Assembly (NCBI RefSeq): GCF_032854445.1
Contig: NC_088300.1
Span: 12,185,191-12,249,190, forward strand
Origin: Liolophura sinensis
Lineage: Eukaryota; Mollusca; Polyplacophora; Chitonida; Chitonidae
Direction: 5' to 3'
DNA length: 64,000 bases
Numbering within the stretch: position 1 is the stretch's first letter; every line of letters begins with the position of its first letter. The translations under genes and the position numbers were made by a program. Under the pieces are notes generated by a model. It did no database searches and was not told the origin of the DNA. It saw only the letters and a list, made by a program, of their open reading frames with translations. Positions 25,452-37,819 of this stretch are shown here, piece after piece.

Positions 25452-25813
25452 GGCTGTTTAGCACAGTTGGTAGAACGTCCGCTTCGGGACCGGTAGATCC
25501 AGGATCAACCTTGATAGAGTCACACCTAAGACTTTAAAAGAGGAAGTTGTAACTTTCTCGCTTGGCGTTCAGCATGAAGGGAATAGTGCAATGACTGGTT
25601 GACCCGTATCAGTATAATGGCTCGGGCGGGGCGGCTTACTTGCCTTCGGTAAGTCATCTTAGTGAAGCAGCACTAAATAAAAGAGCGGTGGAAATCCGTC
25701 CTGCAACAAGGAGGCATATTACACGTACATACACCCTAAGGATTCCTTCGTCGTCATATGACTGAAAAATTGTTGAGTACGACGTTAAACCCCAAGCACT
25801 CACTCACTCACTC
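25452..25813 (+). mobile_element. tRNA-derived SINE (family 2), nearly full length
   Basis: The head resembles a tRNA promoter: an A-box-like TAGCACAGTTGGTAGAACG and a B-box-like segment around GGTAGATCCAGGATCAACC. The body includes GACCCGTATCAGTATAATGG and GCAACAAGGAGGCATATTAC. The 3' end is CATATGACTG, then TTGAGTACGACGTTAAACCCC and a CACT tandem tail. A second copy in the same orientation lies at 42729-43057. The 3' motif is close to that of the other SINE family in the window. Confidence 0.85.
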
Positions 25814-27527
25814 TGACATTAAGCATAGGTGAAATCCTATGGTCTCAGATCTTGCTAAATGCTTGCTGGTTCTCCTTCAGAACGTAAATGTCACTCAAAA
25901 GCAGTGTATGGTGATTGCATACAACACAGCACTGGCACGTAGAAGTGTCATGATGCTCTGTACCTCTATAGGCTATAATCAAGGCAGAGGTTTGGCTACT
26001 TATTACAATGCCATCGTGAATCACAGTGATTTTTAATTACACAGCTCATAGCAAATCTTAGCTTGATCAGCTTTTATATAATATTTAGGACTAGAATGTA
26101 TACACTGTCCATAAAGTGACAACATAGTCCTGGGTCTCTATGTTTTACAGATTAAATGTGTAGCTGATACAGTGTTTATATGTATGTTGCAGCTAGTGAC
26201 ATCGCTTGGTGGTGACAAAGAAAAGCCTTTCCTTGGCAGTCAATTCACACCTCGTTATCATAACACTTAATCACTCACATCAGATCAGGTTGTATGACGC
26301 ACATCCTCAATCACTCACACACAGAGTCCTGTCATCTAACTGGTTGAACGCTAAGCCCATTTTAATTATCATGAACGAAAACTAATAGACTTTTGAGCAA
26401 ATGCTGATGTCAACAACAATACACAATGTCACCAGTTATAGGGAGGAATATGCATAGCCATACCAGTCAAAACCTTTAAACAAATCTGACATCTGTCTCA
26501 GTTTGCCTTCTGCTAGTGTGTTATTGTGAGACAAACTGCCATTTTAAGTACAATGTCCTAAAGAGAAAGGTGTGACAGCCAAGGAATATTAGCTGGCTGA
26601 CAGCAGCCCTGCTGGATTACGTTTAGTGACCAAAATCACTCCCTGACCACAATCCATTGTGTAAACATGAAGCTGATTGGTTAAAAACTGTTACAGATGT
26701 TTTGTTCATAAGAATAGGTGTCACAGCTATGACAGCATTTCCCTCTCGCCTCAACACAATTTTCTTACGTGGGACAACAACAGCAGCCAGGAAAGAGATA
26801 TGATTTATGTATCACCCAGGAAATCCTAGAATTGTTACAATTTCTCCTTATTTTGAGTCATCCTTTTTTGGCTTGTTTTCTTTTTCAGGGTGAGTAAAAA
26901 AAAAGTTCAGTAAAAGTAAGTACGCAGTCTCAGAATATGACCTGCCTAACAGATTACACTCGTGTAGTGTGGGATGTAATTAGCCTACCGAGGGGCTTAG
27001 TCCCCACAGGTCCCTTCTTACTCAATTTCCTTACCATATCGAATTACTTTTACTCGGATATGAATTACCGTAGCACACTTGTCACCAAACATGATCTATA
27101 TTAAATGATCTAAGTTAAATTTAATCAAATATGCACGAGTCTGAAAAAACACGTAGGCCTACAGGAAGAAAATCAGCAGTTTGATTGTTGGTATAAACAA
27201 ATGACATTACCCCATAAAGATATATTCCTTTTTGTTAAAAATTCACGTAGACTTGAGATATACAATAATATTTAAATTGTGTGCTTATGTAGAAAATTAG
27301 CCTTAAAAATATGACCAGATTTTGAAGCTCATCAATTTGCCATACTAAATTACTGTAAAACACAATATACTGAAGGCAAAATGTCTTCGTATATAGAAGT
27401 TTACAAGAATGTGCTGCCTAAGAAAAGAAAAGTACATGTATCTTCAGATGAGGGCTCACACAACCAGACATTTTGCACATGTTAAAACTGTTTAAAAACT
27501 GTCGTTTATTAACTGTTCATTGGTAAG

Positions 27528-27727
27528 CATCATGCCATGGTAAGCACCATGCCAGGGTAAGCACCATGCCACTGTAAGCACCACGCCCTGGTAAGCATCA
27601 CATCATGCCAGGGTAAGCACCATGCCATGGTAAACACCACGCCATGGTAAGCACCACGCCATGGCAAGCACCATGCCAGGGTAAGCACCATGCCATGGCA
27701 AGCACCACACCAGGGTAAGCACCATGA
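27528..27727. repeat. 17-bp minisatellite
   Basis: The unit GTAAGCACCATGCCAGG varies at CATGG/CAGGG and CATGCC/CACGCC, with about 11-12 copies and one longer spacer. Each junction reproduces an AGG-GTAAGC or TGG-GTAAGC string on the plus strand. Confidence 0.92.
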
Positions 27728-28047
27728 CATAATATGTCAGTCATCCTGGAACACTACACACATATGTATTGCAATCACCTAAAACTGGCAAATTTAGCAA
27801 AAAAATTCTGTCATCATGACTGCAGCGCTAATTCATGGATTTTGATTTCATACTCAATAGACCTCTCCTAACTGTCAATCAACTGTTGTTGCAAATAGGT
27901 CAACTGGATGTCCTACACATTGGTTACAAATGTTCAATCTCTTTGTGACGTCATGAAGCCTTTCACCAGGAATGGAGTGAAAAGTAACATCATGAGGGAT
28001 GGCTGGTGGGACATCGGAGGTGTTGGATCCGCACACTGTATTCAGAT

Positions 28048-28215
28048 GTATTTATATATTTGATTGGTGTTTTGCGCCACACTCAAGAAAATTTCACTAA
28101 TACGACAGCATCCAGCATTGTGGTGGGAGCGAACTAGGCACATCCCTCAGGAAGCCCACGACCATTCACAGGTTGCTGACACAACCTTCCCATGTATGGC
28201 AGGAGAAGAAACTAA
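28048..28215 (-). mobile_element. Family-1 SINE, 3' part
   Basis: The plus strand has TTTGATTGGTGTTTTGCGCC, ACTCAAGAAAATTTCAC, GCCCACGACCATTCACAGG and CCTTCCCATGTATGGCAGGA. Confidence 0.75.
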
Positions 28216-29014
28216 ATTCAGATAAATTCTGCTGAACAATTTTCCTTTTGGTGGTGTTACCTTCCACATGCATTACTGACACATATTTTATATGCTCAAT
28301 AGATTACTTTCCATCATCCAAACTGACCTCATGTATCATTGGTAGAATTACCTCATGTCATATTTGTCATTTTTTTCTCTTGATGCGATGTACCACCTTG
28401 TCTTTATCATAGCACTGGGAAGAAAAGTAGTTATGGTTATGGCACTTAGGACAATTATAATATGTCAACAGGTTTCACAATAACATCTAGCAGTCATTAG
28501 ACTATATACTCATGCTAAATGTACTCAAAATTTAGTCTGACAACTTTGACAGCTGACACCCAGTAGAAAACATAATTTCTCTGTCAATTAATCTCTATAT
28601 AATCTCTTATGTCATGAAGTCTTTCTATCACCAACTCAGACTTTAATAATTAACCCTTCAATTGATGCTGTTGATTTCTGCTCACAACAACAAAACCTGA
28701 TACCTGAGTTTGTGAAGAACTAGGCTAGCTTGTACCATCAACAGCAGATACAGGATATACTGACTAATCACTAAGTGATAAGACAATAAACCTGAACAAG
28801 GCATTCAGAGAATCGCACCAGCTCGCCTGCTATAGCAGTCAACTAGACAATGGAATCAGAATAAAGAAAAAAGTTGTGAAGTGTTGTGTTGGTAATCACA
28901 TCATTGTGGGGAGCTCATGCACAAGCTTGAGGCAGTGGTCTTTGATATGCAAATTAGGAACTGCATACGGCAATCCATGAACAATTCAAACACTGTGAGA
29001 AAATATTCAACTGT

Positions 29015-29300
29015 AGTAGTAAAAAATAAAACTTCATTGTGAGGTATTCGACTACCAAATCGCCGTTATCATAACTTTGATATGCAAATCTCTTGACATG
29101 ATTGGCTATTCGTGTACTATGGGTGGCCACTGCATCACTCTGATTGGCTGAGCAAATACTCAGCTGAAAACAGTCACTGTCAGCGAGGATGATTTAAACA
29201 TTCTGTCACATGCAAGGAAGGCACATGCATCGGCCAGTGTCATACAGGCTCCTTGTACTAATACAAATGTGGAAAGCTTTCTACAGATGCTGTGTATACT
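29015..29300. repeat. Dispersed repeat copy 2 (octamer/CCAAT-rich)
   Basis: This is the second copy of the element at 10190-10485, in direct orientation. It starts near AGTAAAAAATAAAACTTCATTG and ends with GTGGAAAGCTTTCTACAGAT. The copies differ by substitutions and short indels. A short related piece, GTGGTCTTTGATATGCAAAT, also lies at about 28936. Confidence 0.8.
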
Positions 29301-32300
29301 AGATAAATATACACCAATGTAAATTCTTACACTCTACAAATCTGGTCAAGTAGCTAGAGGGACAAAAAGCTTATCTAGATAAGCGATTGCATAGGAAACT
29401 GTAGCCCTACAAGAAAATACATGTTTACAAGAGAATAGAATGAAGCCAATCTGAATGTGTGTCCACAAAACAGGAAAATGGTTACAAATCTGGTGAAACC
29501 GCCAGAGGAACCCAATACCCTTCTTGTTCTCCTACATGTAGACATGGGCATAAGAATTACAGCCCTACAAGAAGCTTTTCTTGATTACAAAAATGGTAAA
29601 TCTGGCAAAGTTCTTAAAACTCATAAGCAATACAGTGAAAGGAACCCTGTACACTAGAAAATGTTACCTTGCATAGAGGCTGAATTTCTAGAGAATGTGT
29701 TTACTACAGAAAACAAACTGAACTGTAAATTTTTGAATAGAAAGTCTGTCAACACTCACAAAATCTATAAAACTAAAACCTATGAAACAGTTCAACCTTC
29801 CATCAGTAGGCCCTTTATAGGTGTACACAGGTCAAAAGAAATATAAAAAAAACCCCAAAAAACCCACATAACTTTCTATTCCCATATGTTGAAGATCTAC
29901 GTATGATTGACATTATACAGGAGCTTAGCCTGCCATCTGAGAATGTGCATTTACAACACCACACAAAAAAAAACAAAAAGCCTAACCCTCAATCCATGTG
30001 TGATAGGCCAATATACAAAGAGCCTAAACTAATTCCTTAACCTTTACGCATATCGGTATGAAAGAGAAACTTCAGCGCAACTTTTGCACATTTTTCATTT
30101 GATTTCAGAGACAAAACTACATTGGTTGGATTCGCCACTTTCCATGCTGCACAATATAATTTTATAATGGTATAATTTTAACAGTCAACACAGAATAATG
30201 CCTTCAGAATAGGCTTGAATAAACACCTTGCAAACATGTGAAAAGGTTGAAGGAATTACAGTACAAACTATTGGTGATTAACGGAACTTGTATAGGCTCA
30301 TGTCTATTTAACATGCTGTCTAAAGTTGATTCCAGACTGTTTTCCCGATATGAGACTGAAGCAACTGAAGTAGTTTTCTATCGTAAGTGCATGACATCAT
30401 CTTAATTCTGAAAACATCTTCTTTGCTATTCCTTGTGTACAGCAAATTCCATAGAATATATCAATTGTGCTAGTATAATGAAATAGAGTAACTATAAAAA
30501 AACATGGCAATGAAAATCTTAATTAAATAAAATGAAACCTAAAACCGCGACAAATTGTGTCAAAAATGCAAAACTTGGAATTTTCTGTCTGTTTTTGTTT
30601 GCTTCATTGATTTATTTCATCGTTTCTTAATGTCTCAAGAATTTCTCTTCTACAACTGCAGGTATTTTTTATAAGTGGAGAAATTGAATCACACACAGTA
30701 AACCACTAACCCCCTGTGAGTGATTATGTGCTCTGTTGAACTCTTACCATGTGTGACATACGTCATATTGATGGCAGGTCAGTGGTCTTTAGAAAAACTT
30801 CCTGCAAGACAACATCACTCAGCTCTTACTGCCAACAAGCTCCCAAGAACAACAGACCCAATGAAATCTATAAAATTCTGTCTCAGAATCTGGCAAAAAA
30901 AAAAACCCAACAAAAAAAAAACAAAAAAAAAAAACAGTTCACCCAATGAATCTGCTCCATTTGCATTATTTAATTAAAGTTTTTGCAGCTCTAGTTTTCA
31001 CTCCAAGTCCATTCTGCATCTACTTTCAGCTTCCATAGAAATGTAACATTCTTAGAAAATTACCCTTCACAAAGAAAGGTTTGCATCTGCAGTCTGAATT
31101 CAGCTTTAAAAACATCCAACATCCATGCACTTTTTAAAACCTAGAAAATTTCCAAAACATGTGGTCATTTAAGACAGGAAATTGTAGCTTTGGCTATTAT
31201 GCTTCTTTTTATCAAAAAGTGCCCCATAATTTGAAACAGGCTTTCAACTTTAATTTTCAGGGAATACCCCAAAAGTTACCCCCTTAGGATATTAGACATT
31301 TCTGCACCCAAATAACTTCCTGTTCATCCTTGTTTTTTGTTAGAAATGTAATCTAACCTTTACTTTCTTCCTCATAGTGTTTTATTCAGATACACATCCA
31401 ACATCACAGGATGTGACTTCAGTTTTATTTGTCCACATGCAAGAATTATACAGATTTTCAAACACTTCTACTATTCATATGACTGCTTTTATGGTCTCAT
31501 GGCTGAATATGTGATCACAGTAGTAAAATAAAAAAAAAAACGGAATAAAAATTCCTTCAATTCAACATCATGTAAAAATCTATCATAAGCTGATTTTCAA
31601 TTATTCTAGTGGAATTTCTGTCTTTCAATTATGAATATATAGCTTTTCTTTCTTCTCTAATAATTCAAAAAGGCAGAAAATGCATTTCTATGTGATAGGA
31701 AAGAAAAAATTAAGATAAATTCTAACTTCGCAAAAACAATAAACACAATATTACTTGTAAAACATGGTCAATCCAACAGCCATATATCAAAGTAAAATTT
31801 TATGAACCCAAGCAACATCTATGAGTGTCTTAACTACATCTGCTAGAAATGTTTGAAGCCAACCAAGACCAAAGGGAAGTAACCATCACGTCATCAAAGT
31901 TGAAAATGTAGAATGGTCACCCAGAGTTATCCCTCTTTATCTACATGAATAATAAACATTTTTAAAATAAAACTAATATACCTGCCAGATGGCTTTGTTA
32001 CACAATGAATATTTATTCAGATCAATGTCCTTCATATACTCAATATCATTTTCACATTTAACATCATTCAGAATTTTGCATGTAGGAATGTACATGTAGT
32101 TTTGGAACTAAAGACTGAAAAAAAAGTTAGATAACAATTATAGCATACTCCATAGTGTCTAGTACACATACATGAGGTATGCAGATGAGGTATTTGACAG
32201 GTTTAACAGTGTTAAATGCCTTATTTGGCTTAAAAACAACTGCTCTCTGAACATTTCATGTTTTCCCTCTTAAAAGGTGCTTTGTATAAAAGTAGACCTA

Positions 32301-32989
32301 TTCACTGGTATAGACATGTTTCATTGAGAAGTTTTCTGTTTTCACAGCTGAAACAAATACATGTCTGTGTACACCAAGCTTACAAAGCAGCCGTTTCATT
32401 ATGTACAAATAAGATCTAAACAAAGGAAGTTTGATTGTGTCCTTTAAAACTTGACCATTTGAAAGAAAAGACAACAAATAATACAACCTTAGTAACATCT
32501 TAAGATGGATAGAAAAAGACCTAAACAGCCAGATCCATTCATTCTGACATGCTTGGGATAACTCTACAAAAGCAACTTTTAGTCAGGAATTTACACTGGA
32601 AACATGTCATATCACTCATGGCCCACGCGCACGCTAATATCATGGCTAGAAGATAATACTGGATTCGCGCGATGGTGGTGGAAACAGCTGCGTTTTGGGC
32701 TATGGACATAACATTCGCGTGATTGGTTAAGCTTGATACTATCACAGTGCTTTCAATTTTCTGGAAGTGTACAATTTAGCAAACTTTAACATGTGAAATG
32801 TTGGTTATAATACAATATAATTATAATATAATTTCTATAATCACAGAAATAAAAAGATAAACTTTTCAATCTTAGTCTCTGGCATATTTCACTGAAGCCT
32901 GTATGTATACACTTGGTCTAGTGTTGCTCTAATTTTCTTTAACCTGAATTGACACGGATTTACCAGCCTCAGTGACTTCACCCACTTAC
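29301..32989. other. No gene recognised
   Basis: Unique AT-rich DNA with several poly-A/AC runs (30894-30937). A good minus acceptor at about 30830 (GTTGTCTTGCAG) and donor at 30755 enclose sequence with stops in all three frames, so it is not a coding exon. If the gene continues leftward, this is intron. Confidence 0.6.
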
Positions 32990-33034
32990 CTGAAACACCT
33001 GTCCTGTAACATCCAATCAACAATCTGCACTTAT
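32990..33034 (-). CDS. Possible 45-bp exon
   Basis: A pyrimidine-rich tract (CTTTTCTTTTCTGAGAG) is followed by 45 open bases and a perfect CAG|GTAAGT donor. It enters and leaves in phase 1, so it could follow the exon at 33436 after a 401-bp intron. The peptide would be N-KCRLLIGCYRTGVS-G. The two cysteines and small size would suit a linker, but so short an open stretch is weak evidence. The acceptor could also be read two bases earlier, which would introduce a stop in the expected frame. Confidence 0.25.
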
Positions 33035-33435
33035 CTCTCAGAAAAGAAAAGATTCACAGTAACACTTGTCAAATAAAGTCAGCAGGTTTTATCAGTACAT
33101 GTTTCCACTTTCACCATTTGAAATGAAGCATTCTTTTTTGTAAGATATCCACGCTATCTTATGCAGACAGGAAAATGAAATATGAGAATATGGAAATGAA
33201 CTTAGAAACAAATTTGACCCTGGGATCCTTTATAATAAAGTATTGTTTCTGACTGAAATTTACAGAAAAAATATACTTATATGACTGTTACTCAAAGCAC
33301 AGATGAAATCAGATCCTGGTCAGCGCAGAAAAAAGTTGTCACAGAAACAAAACAGGTCAGACGCAAGACTGCAAAATTATCATTTGAGAAAACCAGTTGA
33401 GAGATCTGATGTATGATTTCATGCATTCTACTCAC

Positions 33436-33549
33436 TGTGATTCAGCATGTCATTCAGCAGACGACACTGCTCCTTCAAATTGCCCGCCAAGTCCTGATTG
33501 GTCAGAAACTGGTGATAATCTGCATAATACCTTCTGGTGGCAGAGATAA
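33436..33549 (-). CDS. Unassigned exon downstream of MAM domain 2
   Basis: This 114-bp open segment sits between an excellent acceptor (CTCTTTTCTTCCAG|TT) and a strong donor (CACA|GTGAGT), phase 1 to phase 1, and is open across its length only in that minus-strand frame. It starts ISATRRYYADYHQF and ends CRLLNDMLNH. The peptide is hydrophilic and probably helical, with a single cysteine, and is not a MAM segment. I do not recognise a family. Its phases let it follow MAM domain 2 without a frame change, and the intron between them is 1.9 kb. It could be a linker or cytoplasmic piece of the same protein or an exon of another minus-strand gene. The plus-strand frame here is also open but lacks matching splice sites. 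Confidence 0.55.
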
Positions 33550-35089
33550 CTGGAAGAAAAGAGTAAAGTTTGAACTGATCTATTTGTGTATTTCAAAAAG
33601 ACCACAGTTTGTAGGCAAAAACATTATAGTCAAATTGGTTTAAATTGTCTAGCATCATTTATCCCACACTTGGAAATATAGATGATTTGCTAAATCCTCA
33701 TTATGTTAAAAATACATGTTAGTTTGTGCCAGAAATGTATTGCAAAGAATTGCAACTGTTACATTTAAAGTGTTGGCAAAGATTCACAGAGACCGTGTCA
33801 CTGTATGAAAATAAACACTGTATGGAGATAATAACTGCGGCTACACCAATAAAATATTCCTTACGATGGCCTGATCTGATCTGCCCATGAGGTGCCCATA
33901 CTTTGCATTTACACCTCAACCTTTGGCGTTTACCCTTCCCAGGCGGCTGCTGGGCTAAACCACCTGCCCAAAGGTGGCGCATCTATTTAAGCTTTCGGTG
34001 AGTGATGTACTCCCATCAACAAATATTGACTATGTCATTAAGGGAAATGTCCTTTTAGCAAATTCATCAATGACTAAGAAGGATGTCACTGTAATAGAAA
34101 ATGCCAGTAGAACTAAAGTCTCTGTGTTGTTTGCAATTTTTTTAGCTGTGCCTCCATGACTAAAGATCTCTACACGCCCCAAAGCATACCATATCAGGGA
34201 ACTAGCTTGCCCCTGGTCATCCATGCACATGGCAGAAATGGGTTAAGTCACCCATGTAGAAAAGAGAAGTGATGTTGGAGGTCTAACTTAACACAGGCTA
34301 ACTTAGTTTGCCCCTCTGTTTTTGTGTAGTGTGAATCCTTTATTCCTGTCTCCCGCAGGCTAAAATTTACCGTGTAAACGCAGCTAAAATGTGGAACCCC
34401 GAGTCAGTTAGGGGTGACCTTGGAATCGGATCAAGGGAGCTCAATGCTTCCGTTCATGAATTTTTTACCAGTACTCAAATTCGTTGACTTTTTCAATCTT
34501 AACACAAATATTTGGACATATTCTTGGAGTTCACGTAATTATAATGTGGTGTATGAAACACGTTTCATCTTTTTATAAAAAAGACATTTCTGAGTAGGAG
34601 CTGGAAGTATAAACTATTCTCACATGAAACAAATCATCAAACATTTTCAGATAAAATATTCCACAGACCAACTTTCGCTGGTCGGGTTAAAAACTTCATA
34701 GAGCTTGTAAAAGCTAGGTGATAAACAGGCCACCAGCTAACTGTCAGGACATTTTGTTCAACTGCTTGAATTCTGTGGGTTTCTTGCATGTTACCAAAGT
34801 AGGAATCGGTTTTGTGACCAGGTCCTGCTCAGGGGTTTATAACTTGACTTCAAGTCCAGTCATGAAGTTTATAATCCCATTAGCCTTGGCAAACACCTCA
34901 GTGACAACCCGCACCTGGCCATTTCATACATACAAGCCTGCCTGGTGACTAATTGTCTGAAGTGTATGGGCTTGAGGTTTGGGTCGAAACAATGCTTATT
35001 GCTTTCGATGTAATACTATAAAGAAACATATCTAAAGTAGTCACAAGTATACAGAAACATGGCATTCTACTCTATGCAACATTTCTTTT

Positions 35090-35192
35090 GACCTATTTAT
35101 CTCATTGGAGTTTTACGGCATACTCAAGGATATTTCACTTATATGATGGCAACCATCTGCAGGTTGGTGGCAGACCTTCCATGTACGTCAGA
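35090..35192 (-). mobile_element. Family-1 SINE fragment with internal deletion
   Basis: GTTTTACGGCATACTCAAGG and ATATTTCACTTATATGATGG lie next to CATCTGCAGGTTGGTGGCAG, so the middle of the element is missing. Confidence 0.65.
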
Positions 35193-35447
35193 AGCATTAT
35201 TTTTTGATACTTGTTATTTATTGAATTGGAACTGAATACCATATTAGGACATTTTTCACACAATGGATGGCAGCTCGGTATCTAGAGGAAACCACTGCAT
35301 TTCATCTGACAAGCTTTCTGACTTAAAACCATGACTGAATCAACAGGAACTGGAATCAAAGAGACAATCTTAACAGTCAACATTAAGCTGTTACATAATA
35401 GCTGGTGACAATATGAATAAACTAAGTGTACAGAGCTGTGAATGTAC

Positions 35448-35548
35448 CTCTGCCGAAGCAAGCGGGAGACAAGGCTATGTCATCCAGTGCGAAGTCTGCC
35501 AGGTGGCCATCATTCAAGCTCTTGACTGCAGTGAAGCGCAGTCTGAAA
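35448..35548 (-). CDS. MAM domain 2, exon 4 (C-terminal)
   Basis: This 101-bp exon has acceptor TTGTTGTCAG|T and donor GCAGAG|GTACAT, phase 2 to phase 1. With the previous exon it reads NEP-FRLRFTAVKS, then GHLADFALDDIALSPACF. This is the classic end of a MAM domain: F-x-x-x-F strand, a small Gly-containing turn, A-L-D-D-I and the closing cysteine. The upstream intron next to the acceptor is a degenerate tandem repeat (35559-35885). The donor GTACAT is non-optimal, so use of this site should be checked in transcripts. The phase-1 end is compatible with the exon at 33549. Confidence 0.92.
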
Positions 35549-35558
35549 CTGACAACAA

Positions 35559-35885
35559 TATACATGTATAAGCCAAAGCTATTCTCATGACCATATATGT
35601 ATAAGCTAAAGCATAAGCTATACTCAAAGGTCATACTTGTATATAAGCTAAAGCATATAAGATCATACATGTATATAAGATAAAGCATATAAGCCATTCT
35701 CATGACCATACATGTTACTATAAGCTAAGGCATAAGCTATCCTCATGACCATATATGTGTAAGCTAAAGCATATTAGCAATTCTAATAATAAGTAATAAT
35801 AACATGTATAAGCTATACCTAAACTATTCTCATGGTCGTACATGTATATAAGATAAAGTATATAAGCCATTGTCATGATCTTATA
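35559..35885. repeat. Degenerate tandem repeat next to an exon acceptor
   Basis: Irregular copies of ATAAGCTAAAGCATATAAG and ATTCTCATGACCATACATGT alternate over about 330 bp. The array begins within 12 bp of the acceptor of MAM domain 2 exon 4 on its intron side. Confidence 0.85.
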
Positions 35886-36001
35886 TGTACACACAAATCT
35901 GATCTGATCAGAAATTTCTTGCATAAGATGACTAGTGTCAGGATTTCTCTGGTTTAAGGACACAAGACTTTATTTGATCATGACACATCTTCATTGAAGG
36001 G

Positions 36002-36268
36002 TTATTTATTTGATTTGTGTTTATAGCTGTACTTCACTATATATATTTTTACTTATTCGATGGTGGCCTGAATTATGGTGAGAGGAAACCAGGCAAAGCC
36101 TGTGGAGAAAGCCATGCCCATTCGCAGCTTGCTGGAAGACATTCCCACGAACGGCCAGAGGAATTCAGCATCAGTAGGACTTGAACTCACAGCAAACACA
36201 ATGGTGAGACGCCTCTGCGTCATTGCGCCGTGCTGGCATGCTAACCACCATTGCCACGGAGGCCACCC
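36002..36268 (-). mobile_element. tRNA-derived SINE (family 1), full length
   Basis: Read on the minus strand, the copy starts GGCCTCCGTGGCAATGGTGG, a tRNA-like A-box region, has GAGTTCAAGTCC as B box and continues to a 3' end with AAATCAAATAAATAA. The interior holds the segments shared by all family-1 copies: TCGTGGGAATGTCTTCCAGC and CCATAATTCAGGCCACCATC. Many shorter copies occur in the window in both orientations. Confidence 0.85.
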
Positions 36269-37289
36269 ACTTAAGGCTCAAATGATATGATTCAACAAGT
36301 CCACATGATTTTTACACCCACAGGCGATATGAATTTCCATTCATGAATATCAAATGTAAATCACTTAACACCATCCATGTAAATGTACAGCAAAACCACT
36401 CATACTAGTATTTTTTAAGAACTTTCACGCTGCTTTATAAAGCACACATTTCTTAAACAAGCTTTGTTGAAACCTAACTCTCTCTGTTGACTTTAAATAT
36501 GATTACTGCCATATTTTGCTTTATGCAAATTTTGCAGTTTGCTATTACGAATCCTCATTCAAATGGAGATGTATCCTAATTTGTCGATTTTTCGTCTTTG
36601 AAAACGTAGCCTATTTCAACAAAACACAAGTTCCTACTTGATTCGGACAATGCAAGCAATACTGGAGAGGTTAGATAACCACTGAGCCAAAAAGAAAATG
36701 AAGTTATTTTTGTTCTGAACTGTAACTACTTCCCATGGAATTTTACTTTCCAGACTGGCTTCCTGTTGAATTTCCCCAAAATTTCATTTGCATAACAGCT
36801 GCCTTCATCTCAAAAAGGTTTTAAGGCTAACCTGACAATCAGTTGAACCCAAACACTGTATGTAATTGAACTGACTTAGATCAAGGCAAGGCAAAGTATT
36901 ACAGTTCTTTCACTGATGAAAAATGTTCTAGTTTGATATCCTTTTTGATATTTCCATATGGGCTCAACTTCCTACTTGAAATTTTTTCACTTTGCCAATA
37001 ATACAGTTTAGGGCTTGAGGAAACTATGGCCCTTCTACAGACGGCCAACTAACCTTTGCATACAAAACATCATTTAAGGACTGGATTCAGGCCTGCTACA
37101 ACACTGGCCGATGACCAAGGACTTAACTAAACCAGCAAACCAGCAGTGATCAATTTCCTAGGACAAGGATGATGCCGAAGACGACCAGATGAGCCAGCAA
37201 TGGGTCAACACATCATGTAATAGGGTGTGCATGTATGCTTGGGGTTTTTCATCGTACTAAACAATTTGACGTTAGGTGTTCTAGGCCTA

Positions 37290-37548
37290 CGTATACCGTT
37301 ACATGTCTTATTTTGTCAGGGCAAGTCTAAAGTCTTGAAGTATCGAGATGAAGACACAAGACATGACACCCCAACCAGTCACATTATACTGATATCTGAC
37401 CAACCAGTTCCTTGCGCTATCTTCTCTGAGTTGAGCACCAAGCAAAGGCAGCAACAAGCATCATTCATAAAGTGTTTGGTATGACCTGACCCTGGTTTGA
37501 TTCCAGGTCTCCTGGATTCTTGACGGACACTCTAACCATTACGCCAAA
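37290..37548 (-). mobile_element. tRNA-derived SINE related to family 2
   Basis: The minus-strand head reads GGCGTAATGGTTAGAGTGTC, an A-box-like start, followed by a B-box-like GGAATCAAACC segment. The body matches 47733-48052. The 3' part is truncated near 37290. It sits just upstream of the LINE remnant. Confidence 0.78.
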
Positions 37549-37819
37549 AAATCGGTCACTGAGTAAAAGGAATGATGGCCCTATATGCAAATCATGTCAT
37601 AACTACAGACATGGCATGTTCTCACTGTCCTAAATTTGTTAAATAATTAACACTTAACCTCAAGTGCTTAGTAAAACAAAGGTTTACAAACCATACCATG
37701 TCTGGAAGTGCTAGATTTTGGTTGCAGCACTGCTGGTTATGTAAATTTGTGTGAGCAACTTATCCACTGTGCCGATAGTTTGGTACTCCCACCATAATGC
37801 ATAAGATAAGAGGCAAAAA

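Noticed and set aside
25452-25530. tRNA gene
   Set aside because: The A- and B-box-like motifs belong to a SINE head with a long SINE body behind it, and I could not fold an intact cloverleaf.
30755-30830. Minus-strand exon between GTTGTCTTGCAG and ACATG|GTAAGA
   Set aside because: All three frames contain stops, so it could only be non-coding.
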